From Trichomonas vaginalis G3 (taxonomy: Eukaryota > Parabasalia > Trichomonadida > Trichomonadidae): 64,000 nucleotides of DNA. Positions 11,160 through 21,616 of this stretch are shown piece after piece. A model generated the notes under the pieces. It was not told the DNA's origin, did no database searches, and saw only the letters and a list, made by a program, of their open reading frames with translations. Made by a program: the position numbers and the translations under genes. Within the stretch, counting starts at the first letter, position 1, and each line of letters opens with the position of its first letter. The stretch is from the NCBI RefSeq assembly GCF_026262505.1, contig NC_067205.1:1488001-1552000 (forward strand). The letters are read 5' to 3'.

Positions 11160-12768
11160 ATGTACGCCGCTCAGAATATAACGCCAACAGTTTTGGATGC
11201 CATGAACGGAAATGTTTCCGAATGGTATAACGAATGCGACAATGCCATTAGAAGGTCAGAAATAGTTCCTGGAACTTACGAATATACAACTGCTGTTTCT
11301 TATGGAAACGTAAAGGTGAGTTTGGAGAAGGTTCTTCAACAACAGTAGATATTGCTTGCGACAGGTTTCATATTATTTCTATTGACAACTCATTCTTATA
11401 CGTGGAACAAGACATTGAAATAAAACCTTCTGCCAAGTTGTCTGACAAGAAAGGTTGCAATGGAATTTTCTATGTCGGATACCAATATCTCCAGAAGTTT
11501 TCATGGGATATAAGATATATTCTAACTCTGACTTAGTTCAAACAGTACAATGGGCAAAACTATGAATGGTTCGCTTTGAGAAACTCAGTACAACCACAAG
11601 CTAGAGAACAAACAGACCAGTATGCAAATATTGAGAAAATAAGAAGACTTGACCCTAAACGTTCCAGGAGTTTATGTTAACCTTTCTGGACAAACTGCAG
11701 CAGCAGTAACCAAAGTAAAACTGAAACTTAGAGTTCCTTTGTCATCTTTCCTCATCTTCAGGTTTTTAAGATACTTGGCCAAACTGGGCAGGAAAAATTT
11801 CTATCGAACTTACTCCAAGCAAAAATAACTTAGTCATTGCACCAACACAAGACCCATTCACTATTACACACGTAAAGGAACAAATCAAACGTCATTCGCC
11901 GAATTTTGCAAAGACAAAGTTGACTTAGACTTTGGTTTCTCAAACTTCAACAATGAAGTAAACTATTATTTCAATGCTGCTGAAACTGCTTGGGACCCAG
12001 TTAAGTTCACATGCGAAAATTTGAATGCAAGAGAATAGAAAGCAGACTTGCAGTCTATATGTTGGACCCAGATATTTCAAATGCTTTAGCTGCCAAATAT
12101 ATTGCAGTTCCACTTATGTTCCCTATACACCAAATATCTGTCAAAGACTTTGCAGGTGAAGTTGGAAACCAAAGTGCTGACCCAGGTGCAAGAACAGATA
12201 TTGCTTTAACAACTGCAATGAAACATGCAGATACTATGTTTGTACTGTTCAGACGAACTATAAATGACTATTCTTGTTTCTACAACCCCGGTATTAAATA
12301 TCATATAAACATAGATGGCAAATATTATCCAAGAGAAGAATATCTACAGTTGAGGATATGAGGTCATACAACTTGACATTAGATGCTATGAACTTTAACA
12401 ACAACTTCACAACAACCATTAACCCTGAAATGCAAAGTTCTATTATGCCATATGTGAAAGTATGGACTCATACAGGAGGTCAAAAAACTCAATATACAAA
12501 TGGAGACCGTTCAAACTTTTGGCTTGGCATTCCATTTGCTGACTCAGAAGACTTTATGGGTGGTATTTCAACTGTTGGTACTGTACAAATACAATATACT
12601 GGTGACAGAGACGGTCCAGATGAACTGAGAGCAAAGAAGTTTACAAAACCAATAGCACTTTTCACGGAAGATGCTCTTTTGAAGATTCGTTCGATGAAAC
12701 CTGCTGGGGCTCCTCAGATTGGCATAACGACAGCTTCCATCGAGCAGATTTTGGCAGCAGGTCAGTAA
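11160..12768 (+). pseudogene. Major capsid protein gene (double jelly-roll type), broken
   Basis: This would encode the shell protein of the virus-like particle. Beta-rich segments, aromatic-rich strands (NYEWFALRNS) and a capsid-like order of segments span about 530 codons, the size usual for Polinton and PLV major capsids. Passages such as FMGGISTVGTVQIQYTG near the end fit a jelly-roll barrel. Identification rests on size, beta character, Asn/Thr-rich composition and neighbours (penton-like gene, packaging ATPase), not on a diagnostic motif. It is broken in several places, so this copy cannot be functional as read. Element 2 carries a different capsid gene at 49142-50554; the two look only distantly related, which suggests two element families. 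Confidence 0.6.
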
Positions 12769-12799
12769 GTTGTTCTTGAACTGACTTCTCTCCGTCAAA

Positions 12800-13000
12800 T
12801 ATTGACAGTACGCCAGTTTGACATAATATTGTAAGATAAACTTACCTTTAGAAATATCTGTAAGTTTTGTTGTTATATTTTTGTCAACGTCAAGAACTTT
12901 CACCATTTCAGTTATACCAACTTTCTTTGCTTTATGGAAATATTTTGGTTCAGCAAATATGCTATTCTATAACATTTTCCATGTTTGTGTAAAGAACTAT
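12800..13000 (-). pseudogene. Small leftward gene remnant
   Basis: The reverse strand has a short Lys-rich coding-like segment (for example FAEPKYFHKAKKVGITEM followed by KVLDVDKNITTKL). It is about 60 codons, with no recognisable domain and at least one break. It separates the capsid gene from the next forward gene. The forward-strand open frame here (Phe/Val-rich) looks like a shadow. Confidence 0.3.
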
Positions 13001-13140
13001 TCTGTCAATGTATTTGTATTGTTTGTGTGTGTAAACTTTGTTCTGCTTCAATTCGAAGAGATACTCGAATACGTCCATCTTTTTATTCTAAGTAAAATGT
13101 CATTTCCGAAAAATAGAAGCGTGAGTGTTTCAAAAGTTTA

Positions 13141-13677
13141 ATGGCGGTGGCAGATGTGAAGTTAAATTCACCAACTCAAACAAACAGTCAAAGTGTTGTT
13201 GTCAATGTCAAAGACAGAGATGTTGAAGTGGGGAAACCATACGAGGACGAAGATGGTATAACAATTGTTCCTGTAAAAGAACAACCAACATATCCTGAAG
13301 TTAGCAGAGACTTAAGTTCTGTTGCAGATATTCGAAACGACTACCAACAACTGAAAGACAAACTTCAAACTCAGGAGAAGATTTGTCAAGCTTTAAGTAT
13401 AATGTTAAACTTGGTCGAACACAACCCTGTAAAAGTGAACTCATATGTCATTGCACCTCATGAAGTCTTGAAAGAACTATTGAAACTTTTGACAGAGGCA
13501 GACGATATAAACATCAAAGAAATAGAACCCGACATTAGTTGCTGTGGTGTTTCATATAATGTCATTGACAAGATATACGTTATGAAAGGAGGTGAAACGT
13601 TGAACTTAAAGTATAGTTTCCCAGACGTCATAAAAATATTTGACGACCACAACATTTCATTAAAATTTATTTGCTAA
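13141..13677 (+). CDS. CCG-motif virion-associated protein, 178 aa
   Basis: The gene looks whole, starting MAVADVKLNS. The first 60 residues are polar and probably disordered, the middle is helical, and the C-terminal third is a compact domain with a short Asp-Ile-Ser-Cys-Cys-Gly motif. The protein at 61136-61777 in element 2 ends with the same kind of domain (LDPEIECCG), followed by similar spacing to the C-terminus, so the two are counterparts. In both elements this gene is close to the penton-like gene and a ~78 aa gene, suggesting a shared assembly module. No catalytic function is evident; the paired cysteines could bind metal or form a disulphide. Only 6 bases separate it from the next gene. 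Confidence 0.65.
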   Translation: MAVADVKLNSPTQTNSQSVVVNVKDRDVEVGKPYEDEDGITIVPVKEQPTYPEVSRDLSSVADIRNDYQQLKDKLQTQEKICQALSIMLNLVEHNPVKVNSYVIAPHEVLKELLKLLTEADDINIKEIEPDISCCGVSYNVIDKIYVMKGGETLNLKYSFPDVIKIFDDHNISLKFIC

Positions 13678-13683
13678 GTAAAA

Positions 13684-13914
13684 ATGTCAAAACTTCTTGA
13701 AAGATGTTTGAAGAAAAATAATATAGACTTTATTTCATGTAAAGGACTTTACACACTTTTGAACGATATGAAAGACCCTGTTTTGTTTGTTCGTGTAGAC
13801 AAAGGAAAGTTCTATGTCTTTACAAAATATTTGAACTTCTTAGACAGAGAACTTCAAGAAACGCCATGTGAAAGTTTAGATGAAGTTCTTCTCCACTTTC
13901 AGAAAAACTTTTAA
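13684..13914 (+). CDS. Small conserved protein, 76 aa, partner of the CCG-motif gene
   Basis: It starts MSKLLERCLKKN and ends with an amphipathic helix (SLDEVLLHFQKNF). Length, helix-strand pattern and C-terminal helix match the 80 aa product at 60833-61075 in element 2 (NSVEEVLDRYYKLLT), which also lies next to the penton-like and CCG-motif genes. This conserved triplet argues for a real small virus gene. It begins 7 bases after the preceding stop. Function is unknown; no motif recognised. Confidence 0.6.
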   Translation: MSKLLERCLKKNNIDFISCKGLYTLLNDMKDPVLFVRVDKGKFYVFTKYLNFLDRELQETPCESLDEVLLHFQKNF

Positions 13915-14039
13915 ATATATATAAATGGCAGAAGATATAATGGTTTATACTATTACGACTAAAAACCCGGTCATATAATTCTATAACAACAAACTTACAA
14001 AGTCCTCAAGGACGGTATTGTAAACTAACTTTAAACACA

Positions 14040-14720
14040 ATGACGACTAAAGCCTGTTTTGCTCTTTTGACACCAGAAGACTTTATTGTTGTGAATGGTA
14101 AAAAATACTCCTTTGAAGATACTTACTCAGATATACCACCAACAGGTTTTGTTGACTTATTTAATACTTTAAGTACGGGTGTAACATGTGCTGCAACTAG
14201 AGCAGGTTTCATTATGTTTGGATGTCCGACTGAGTTTACTATAAACGATATGAGCTATAATACAAAACTTATTTCTGGTTTTTACTACCAACAGTTTCCT
14301 ATAACAGGAAAAGGTGTCATACAAGGAATGTCTATTCCATTGACATTAAGCACACCAATCTTATATATTGTTTCAAACTTAGGTTCAAAGTGTTATTCGA
14401 ATGTCGACAGAAACTATTATGACCAAAAGATACTTATGCGTATAAACAATACTTTCTCTGCTGGTTTGCCTATTGTTCATTCGAATGCAGAATTTTCAAC
14501 CTTAGTGAACTCAAACACTTTGGCAAGTATAACGTTGACATTAGTTGACGCAAGCTTTGTTCCTGTAAAACTTTTATGTCCTATGTATTTGTCAATGACG
14601 GCAGAAAGTTTCGAATTGGAAGATGCAACTGGTGAAAGTATTGTATTACAAGAACAACTTCAACAACAAATAGCTCAAGAACAACAAATGCAACAAATGC
14701 AACAACAAAGTCAAGAATAA
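14040..14720 (+). CDS. Penton-like minor capsid protein, 226 aa
   Basis: Probably the single jelly-roll protein that fills the five-fold vertices of the particle. It is beta-rich and hydrophobic with few charges, and the second half aligns by eye with the element 2 protein at 60096-60872: ILYIVSNL with CLYIESKI, then NNTFSAGLPIV with a similar Pro-Val strand, then ITLTLVDASFVPVKL with FRLVDFQGEPVEL. That ending (an LVD turn followed by a last strand) is usual for Polinton penton proteins. A Gln-rich tail with repeated QQQM-type units follows. The gene looks whole. An A-rich, T-rich stretch separates it from the helicase gene. Confidence 0.6.
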   Translation: MTTKACFALLTPEDFIVVNGKKYSFEDTYSDIPPTGFVDLFNTLSTGVTCAATRAGFIMFGCPTEFTINDMSYNTKLISGFYYQQFPITGKGVIQGMSIPLTLSTPILYIVSNLGSKCYSNVDRNYYDQKILMRINNTFSAGLPIVHSNAEFSTLVNSNTLASITLTLVDASFVPVKLLCPMYLSMTAESFELEDATGESIVLQEQLQQQIAQEQQMQQMQQQSQE

Positions 14721-14749
14721 AAAAAATATTTTTTTTTATTTTTATAAAA

Positions 14750-15975
14750 ATGTACAGAATAGATGTTTCAGATTTTTATGACTTCCAAGCATTCAGAAAT
14801 ATGTGTCCATTTCGAGACTATAACAAAGCAGTCGAGAATTTGAAACGTTTAGTCATTTATGTCGACTCTGCCCCAGAATGTTATGTTATGAAAGAATGGG
14901 ATGTTGTCTTTAACAAACCTAAAGCGACAATAGTTTCAGACAAGAATGTAGACAGAAACTTAAGAAAATAAAAGTCGTACAAGTTGGCATGAAGATGTTA
15001 GATGCTTGGATATCTTATTGTCAAAGTTAGAAGATTTTTTCAGTTCGAGGTATAAAGTTCTATACACCTTCTCCAAACTTCTATTCTATCTTCACTGGAT
15101 ATAAATATGAACAAGTAGAATGGAAAGAAAATATTATAGAAGCTTGGTTAGACCATGTCAAAGAAATTATATGCAATGGAAACGAAAGAGTCTATGAGTA
15201 TATCTTATGTTGGTTTGCAAACATCTTACAACATCAAGTGCTAAGAATGAAACTGCTCTCATTATAATTGGAAAACAAGGAACTGGTAAGAACACATTCT
15301 TTACAGATATTTTGTGCAAACTGTTAGAGGGCTATTCGAACCCGAATATGACAAACTTAGAAAACATCTGTGGCAAGTTTAACTCCTCAATAGAGAATAT
15401 GAAACTTATAGTTTGCAATGAACTTCAAAGTATAGATACAACAAAAGTTTTGAACTCAGATGCTTTGAAGAGTCTTATAACAGACAAAGTTGGAGTTGTT
15501 GAAAGAAAATATAAAGACCAAAGAGTTTGTGAAAATGTTGCAAACTTCATTATGGTTTCAAACAATGCTGTTCCGATGAAGTTAGAAAGTTCTGACAGAA
15601 GATATGTAGTTGTCAGAACGTCAGATTCTCATATGCAAGATACAGAATATTTTGACGACTTAGCAGAAACTTTGACATCTGACTTTTACAACCACTTGTT
15701 CTCATACTTTATGACATTAGATATTTCAAAGTTCAATCCAAGACAAATTCCACATACCGAAGAGAGACAAACATTGTTAGAAGCAAACAAGAGTGTATAT
15801 GAACTGTTCATAGATGAAATGACTTTGAGTGTTTAGATGAAAGGTCATTGTACGATTCGTATAAACAATATTGTCAAGAAATGGTTATATGACAGCGTCT
15901 AAACGAACATTCTTGGCAAATGTCAAAAGTCTTTTAGATGTTCAGAATGGTGTATATACAAAGAAAAATTTTTAT
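14750..15975 (+). pseudogene. SF3 (D5-like) helicase / primase-helicase, broken
   Basis: This would be the replicative DNA helicase of the element. The helicase core is clear: Walker A GKQGTGKN, Walker B-like KLIVCNE, and motif C-like NFIMVSNN, followed by an SDRR arginine-finger region, as in poxvirus D5, virophage and phage SF3 enzymes. The upstream segment (TPSPNFYSIFTG) resembles the entry to D5-type helicase domains. The start of the region (MYRIDVSDFYDF) may be the remains of a short N-terminal domain or a separate gene. About three or more breaks are present. Mavericks usually rely on polymerase B, so a D5-like helicase suggests kinship with virophage-like or PLV elements, or replacement of the replication module. 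Confidence 0.75.
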
Positions 15976-16018
15976 GAGTAAATTTTTTAAAAAATATTTT
16001 TTTTATCCGATAGAAAAG

Positions 16019-16431
16019 ATGGCAAAATTCATCTCAGTAAACAAGTACATGTCAGGACTTAAAGAAGAACTAGACCCATTCACATATTTGAATGTTTACT
16101 TCTACATTTTGAAAAGTCTTCATTCAGCAAAGTTTGGAACATCGAACCAGTTAAGTTTGCTATTGTGACTAAATGGTGCGAAATTTGAAGACTTAGACAT
16201 AGAAGGTTTGTTAGCAGTCAAAGAAGTTTTACAGAAGGTTTTCAAACCTTAAAGAAGGCAAAGCATACAAACTTGTTATACCTTATGAACCAAAGAAAGC
16301 AGACGACTATGAATATTATGAGTCTAAGATAGTTGAAGTTCAAGGTAAATTGGTAAAAAGATTTTAGAGTCTAAGCCAGTGTTTGCTCCTAAAGAGGAAG
16401 AGAACATTGACATTGACCCAGAAATGTTCTA
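16019..16431 (+). pseudogene. Broken gene of unknown function
   Basis: Starts MAKFISVNKYMSG after a T-rich leader and codes for about 135 residues, with acidic sequence towards the end. It is broken in about three places. It follows the helicase gene on the same strand and ends just before convergent coding on the other strand. No family recognised. Confidence 0.45.
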
Positions 16432-16448
16432 AAAATAAAATTTTATTT

Positions 16449-16898
16449 TTACATGTCAAATTTCTTTTTCTCTGGAACTGGTTCAGGTTCTTTCTTCTCT
16501 TCTTCTACTTTCTTTTTTTCTTTTCTTTCTTCTCTTCTTTTCTGGTGGAGTTATGTCAAATTTGGCGCAACTATATTTATGTAAGTTCTTTGTCCTTTAA
16601 TAGCTCTTCTATTCTGTTTTCTATTTTCATCTTCAAGAACAGCGCATGTGTCTTCTTTGCATTCTAAGAACTTTTGTTGGACTTATCTTTCCAAGAGGCG
16701 TCATCTCTGTCAACAAGTCTGTCATTGACAAATTTTAAGACTTCTCTGCTTAATGTTTTATGGTTCTTGTCATATTCCCAGAAACAGAACTTTAGAACAA
16801 ATTCCCCTTTCTTGTTTACACTATGTAAGATTTTGGTCGACAGATGTTTTGCTGTCGAAAAGCTTGTCTCGAATATAGATAGCGAAATCGCTAGACAT
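16449..16898 (-). pseudogene. Broken leftward gene, Lys/Glu-rich C-terminus
   Basis: Starts MSSDFAIYIRDKLF at 16898. Middle segments read well (FVLKFCFWEYDKNHK and VLKFVNDRLVDRD), and the C-terminus is a long run of Arg, Lys and Glu. Several breaks. It is divergent from the ATPase remnant, sharing a short region near 16900-16935. It could be a small DNA- or RNA-binding protein; no family recognised. Confidence 0.4.
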
Positions 16899-16934
16899 TT
16901 TCTAAAAGATAAAAATTTTAATTTTTCTAAAAAT

Positions 16935-17791
16935 ATGTTAGAAAAAAAGTTTGCTGACATTGACAAAAAATTGAGAATGTTTTAAACAAGAACAAGAGGA
17001 AGTTAGAAAATGCTCAGATAAAGCCTATACATGACAAGTTCTTATTTGCTCAGAATGGTATAACAGGTCTAATTGCACCACCTGGTCGGGTAAGACTTTC
17101 ACTTATCTTAAAATGGCTGCACAACAACAAGAACTAGATGAGAAGAACCCATTCTATGAGTTAGTAGTCATTTGTAGTACTTCTGGTCAATTTGACCAAA
17201 CGTCAATTCGTTCAAAGATATTATAAAGAAGTCTAAGTTAGTATGTATAAAGGATACTGAGTTGTTAGATTGGATAAAGAAGTACCAAAGAAGAGTTTTT
17301 GAAGTATAATGCTATAAATGAGTATATAAATTTAAGTTTAAAGACCCAAATGAGGAAATGCAGAGAAATATTAGAGAAGAAACACTTCAGAAACAAACAG
17401 AAAGAGATAGAATACATTTCGAAGAAATTGCAATCTTACGATTGGAAGACTTACCCTCATAGATGTCTTCTTATCTTAGATGACTTTGCTTCTCATCCTT
17501 TGGCTTAAGAATAGAGAACAAGATATGTGTCGAATTCTTAAGACTCAGACACTTTAACATCTCAGTCGTCATTTGTGTACAGACAGCAAGAGTTTAAGTA
17601 AGGATGTAAAGAGAATACTTACTGACATTGTACTTTTCCCCGGATTGTCCGAAGACGATTTCATGGAACTTATGAAAGAGTCCATGGCAGGTAAGTTTGA
17701 CAGATATGAACTATGGGAGAAGTACAAAGTCATACAAGACCCTCATACTTCTTTCAGAATTCATATCTACGCAAACAAAGTTAAATTGTAA
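16935..17791 (+). pseudogene. A32-like DNA-packaging ATPase, broken
   Basis: Would pump the genome into the particle. A Pro-Gly-rich P-loop-like region near 17075 and a clear Walker B (LLILDDFASH) lie in the right order. They are followed by LTDIVLFPGLSEDDFMELM and a C-terminus ending IHIYANKVKL. The intact element 2 ATPase (62201-63088) has the same layout: LLVCDDFAG, then LITDFVIFQGFSRYDIELI, then EIHIMTNTIKV. The match makes the identity secure, although this copy is broken in about six or more places. Confidence 0.7.
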
Positions 17792-17821
17792 AAAGTCAAG
17801 CTTGAAAAATAAAGAGTTCAT

Positions 17822-18642
17822 TTACTCTACTTGTTTGAAGTTGTCAAAATACTCTGTTATTTTTTCTTTCAGTAGCGGTAAGTCTTCTTTGAATGTAAGT
17901 ATTGTACAACCTTTCATATCATAGTGTGTTTGAGGTAACGTATCTTGAACTATTTGTTTCACATCTTCATTCGGTGTCATTGAAATCGGTAAGTTTTCGC
18001 GATAGAACCAATTTCTGTCAGATTTGTAAATCTTAGCAAGGTCGTAAAAGCTTTTGTTGTTTCTTCTGACTAAATGCAACATAACCATATCTTTATCTTC
18101 TTCTTTCTCCAACTCTTCAGTATAAATCATATACTTATAGTTCTTTTCCTTTCCTTTTGGTACTGAACGTGGTATTCTTTTCTGAATGCTTTTGTCTTTT
18201 GCTTCAATGACTTCTCTTTTGCTTGAAGTTTCTTTTCCATCTCTTCACGTTCTTGTCTATGAATTTCGTCAAGAAGTCTGTAAATATTCCAAGCATAACG
18301 GGGCGAAGCCCACATTGCAACAGCATTTACAAGAAGTCTATGTACATACCAACCTCTCAAACCATTTGGCAAATTTTTACGATTTTATGAGTTTTAGGCG
18401 ACCCGAAAAAGTCGTCTCGCTGTGCTTCGCTCAAAAGTTCTTGTGTGCTTTGGTTTTTGAACCAATCGTCTGTATGTTTTGGTATCTGGAGCAAAACATG
18501 CTGTCAAAATACTTTGCATTTGGTACATATCGTCTTTGACCGAACGAATGAGACGGAGTTGTTTGTTAAACTGTATGTACTCGTATTCTTCATTTATGGC
18601 TTCATGGACTATAACTGTTGTTGTGTTCTCTGTTGTTGACAT
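17822..18642 (-). pseudogene. KilA-N plus DUF3627-type protein, broken
   Basis: The start MSTTENTTTVIVHEAIN follows the same short leader seen before genes A and B. The middle part holds the end of a KilA-N DNA-binding domain (VNAVAMWASPRYAWNIYRLLDEI, quoted in part from 18250-18330), followed by a Lys/Glu coiled coil. The C-terminal 100 residues (LVRRNNKSFYDLAKIYKS, NWFYRENLPISMTP) resemble the DUF3627 domain that accompanies KilA-N in large DNA viruses. A palindromic, GC-richer patch (TTTTAGGCGACCC) sits within the gene near 18390. A few breaks are present. It is convergent with the ATPase remnant and probably encoded a transcription or replication regulator. Confidence 0.65.
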
Positions 18643-18984
18643 ATCTGTCTTTACATACAAAATAAAAAAATATTTTATAAAAAAATTAGCGTTATTTTTT
18701 CTATCTTAAGGAAATTCATGATTTTCATGAGTTTTAGGCGACCCCGAAAAAAGTCGGTCTAGAGAAATTTCACTGTTTTCGTAGAGTTTTGGCGACTAAG
18801 GTTTTTTACCTACTCGCTGTTCTTCACTGTTTTCGTACGGAATCTCTTCTCTCGGTTTTTCCGAGGGAAGCAATCTTATGCCATTTTACTCAGATTTTTG
18901 GTCATTTTTCAGCAAAAATATATTTTAGGGTAGAAGGTTAGATCTAACACGTTTTCTACCCTCGTGAATTTTCATGATTTCATC

Positions 18985-19290
18985 GTAAATGTTTTGTCAA
19001 GACTTCTTCGTAAATGTTTTGTCAAACATGAACGTATATGTTTTGTCAAACATGAACGTATATGTTTTGTCAAGACTTCATCGTAAATGTTTTGTCAAAC
19101 ATGAACGTACATGTTTTGTCAAAACTTCTTCGTAAATGTTTTGTCATGACTTCGTCGTACATGCTTTGTCAAGACTTCTTCATCGTAATGAGCGTAAATG
19201 TTTTGTCAAGACTTCTTCGTAAATGTTTTGTCAAAACTTCTTCGTAATGAGCGTAAATGTTTTGTCAAGACTTCTTCATCGTAATGAGCG
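18985..19290. repeat. Minisatellite with TGTTTTGTCAAGACTTC units
   Basis: About a dozen imperfect units built from CGTAAATGTTTTGTCAAGAC or CGTAAATGTTTTGTCAAACAT, 21-30 bases each. Shorter, inverted versions recur in each cassette spacer (for example 22725-22815) and at 38400-38550. Confidence 0.75.
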
Positions 19291-19304
19291 TAAATCAGAC
19301 AAAA

Positions 19305-19680
19305 ATAATGTTTAGGTGAAGTGGTGCGATCTCACCTGTTTTTTCACCTGTTTTCTCACAAGCGTTTTACATGGTAAGCGTTATTTTTACATTATGACAC
19401 GAAGTGAACATTGACACTTCGTCAAAAAAATCCCTGAAATCATATCTTACATACAAAATAAAAAAATAAAATGACACTTTTTCATTAGATAACTGTTATT
19501 TTTTGACGAAGTGAACATTGACACTTCGTCAAAAAATCCTGAAATCATATTTACATACAAAAAAATACAAATAAAACTAACTTTATTTTCTGACTTTCAC
19601 AAAAGACCAAAAATAAACGCTTGTGAGAAAACAGGTGAAAAAACAGGTGAGATCGCACCACTTCACCTAAACATTATTTT
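19305..19680. repeat. 64 bp inverted repeat enclosing hairpin repeats
   Basis: 19305-19368 is mirrored by 19617-19680. The arms contain the GGTGA half-site array and the GGTGCGATCTCACC palindrome. The ~250 bp interior carries two copies of the TTGACGAAGTG hairpin, each with a TACATACAAAATAAA leader-like segment. It looks like two gene-upstream regions facing each other with the gene bodies lost. Confidence 0.7.
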
Positions 19681-20013
19681 TGCTGAATTCAGCACAAATA
19701 TATTTTAGGGTAGAAGGTTAGATCTAACCTCCTTTCTAACCTGTTTTTTTCACAACCGTTTTACATGGTAAGCGTTATTTTTACATTATGACACGAAGTG
19801 AAATTGACACTTGTCAAAAAAATCCCTGAAATCATATCTTACATACAAAATAAAAAAATAAAATGACACTTTTTCATTAGATAACTGTTATTTTTGACGA
19901 AGTGAACATTGACACTTCGTCAAAAAAATCCCTGAAATCATATCTTACATACAAAATAAAAAATAAAACTAACTTTATTTTCTGACTTTCACAAAAGACC
20001 AAAAATAAACGCT

Positions 20014-20624
20014 TTACATGTATTTTTCAGCAACTTCGTCAAATAATTTTATAGCTTTATCTATCTCATCTACTTCAAACGTTTCTTTACCTTTTGTGGG
20101 AGCACCATACATTTTCTCAAACTTTTCAAGTAGTTCTGTTTCTGCAGCTCTCATATCATTAACAAACACAACCTTGACTATATTGACTGTACTGTCATAT
20201 CTTAGAGTTATATTATATGTTCTTCCTATCTTATATCTTTTGTATTGAAGTCCTTCGGTTTCTGAACGATGTAAAGTAAGCCTTCACTGCAACGTTCCGT
20301 ATCGAATGAACCATATGTTATGAAGTTATATCCAACAACTGGGTCTAACCATAACAAAACTATTGGTATAAGACTTTTGTCGATGAGATATGCTGCAGTT
20401 TCCATAGAATCTTACCGATATCATAAGCTCAGGATTTCTTGTCAAAATTTTCTGAGTTGAAGCATTTCTAACCAGTCGTTTGTTTTCTTTCCAGATGGAG
20501 ATATAATGTCTGACAAAGAATATTTGTTGTATTTCTTTGAGTATCTTACGTTTAAATCACTATTCTAACCACTTTGGTGTCATTGTCTATCTTTCTAACT
20601 GTTTCAAAACTCAATGTTTGTCAT
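20014..20624 (-). pseudogene. Gene B, array copy 1 (KilA-N-like plus GIY-YIG), broken
   Basis: Nearly identical to the whole copy at 26119-26730 but broken in about three or four places. It is the last coding unit of the array; beyond it lies the repeat-rich spacer. Confidence 0.75.
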
Positions 20625-20738
20625 TTCTGTTCTTACATACAAAATAAAAAAATAAATAAAAATAAAACTAACTTTATTTTTTCTGTCTTAAGGAAATTCA
20701 TGAAAATTCATGAGGTTAGAAAACGTGTTAGAAAACGT

Positions 20739-20750
20739 GTTAGATCTAAC
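20739..20750. promoter_or_regulatory. GATC palindrome upstream of gene B (GTTAG version)
   Basis: GTTAGATCTAAC lies 115 bases upstream of the gene B start, preceded by direct half-sites GGTTAGAAAACGTGTTAGAA spaced about 13 bases. The same site lies upstream of every B copy, for example 26845-26856 in copy 3. Confidence 0.6.
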
Positions 20751-20802
20751 ATTCTACATAAATTATATTTTTACTGAATTCAATAAAAATAAATGGTTCA
20801 TT

Positions 20803-21463
20803 TTACTCACAATATTTTTTTACAAAACGACCCCAATTTTAACTTCTTTTCTGCAGCTTCAAATGCTATCTTAGCGAGTTCATATTCTCTAAATTCTCTC
20901 TTTAAATCTTCTTGTTCCCATTGGTCTAGTTCGTATGGAGAATCTCTATAACCATAATATATCTCACGTTCATGTTCTAATTGTTTTCACACATTTTTCC
21001 AACTTCTTCTTCGAACAAAGGTTTAGCATTCTCCACTGTATCTTCGAGTTCTTCTTCATCACTAATTTCTCATGAACTTTCTTGTCTATGGAGTCCATAA
21101 TTTTTCCAACTGCTATGCAATATTTGGAGAAGCCCACATTGCTATATAGTTTATAAGTCTTGGGTCTACATACGTTCCTCTAACCTGTTTGATTTCATCA
21201 GGAATTCCGGCATGAATTTTGTATAAAAAGCAACCGTCTGAATTCCGGCGGTTGCTATATTCTTCACAAAATGCCTTATAATACTCTTCCCAGGACTTAT
21301 TTTCCAACAACTTTCTAAAGTCTTTCCTAAACTGCTGACACATATTTGTTGCATTAATGTAACTATCCTTGTCTCTACGTAAGACTTCAATACCGTTATA
21401 AGTACCTTTTGTGAATGTTTCGCCATTAGATTTGTTCGTGAACGTTTTTGCTTCGACTGACAT
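20803..21463 (-). pseudogene. Gene A, array copy 1 (KilA-N), broken
   Basis: Nearly identical to the whole copy at 26909-27571; about four breaks. Confidence 0.75.
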
Positions 21464-21583
21464 TTCTGTTCTTACATACAAAATAAAAAAATAAATAAAA
21501 ATAAAACTAACTTTATTTTTTCTGTCTTAAGGAAATTCATGAAATTTGGTCATTTTTCAGCAAAAATAAAGTTTAGGTGAAGT

Positions 21584-21597
21584 GGTGCGATCTCACC
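21584..21597. promoter_or_regulatory. GATC palindrome upstream of gene A (GGTGA version)
   Basis: GGTGCGATCTCACC lies 121 bases upstream of the gene A start. One arm carries CG instead of AG next to the core (GCGATCTC), so the palindrome is slightly imperfect in all A copies. Flanking half-sites: AGGTGAAGT on one side, TTTCACCT and TTTTCACAA on the other. Confidence 0.6.
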
Positions 21598-21616
21598 TGT
21601 TTTTTCACCTAATTTT

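Larger units (their letters stand above)
18643..20013. other. Non-coding repeat-rich spacer left of the cassette array
   Basis: No real gene. It holds two copies of a TTTTAGGCGACC / TTTTGGCGACT motif with a CTCGGTTTTTCCGAG hairpin near 18850, GATC palindromes at 18937-18948, 19323-19336, 19646-19659 and 19716-19729, a minisatellite, a 64 bp inverted repeat, and four copies of the TTGACGAAGTG hairpin. Confidence 0.6.

Noticed and set aside
12881-13141. Forward frame of 86 aa rich in Phe and Val
   Set aside because: The reverse strand here has the better coding character; this looks like a shadow plus AT-rich filler.
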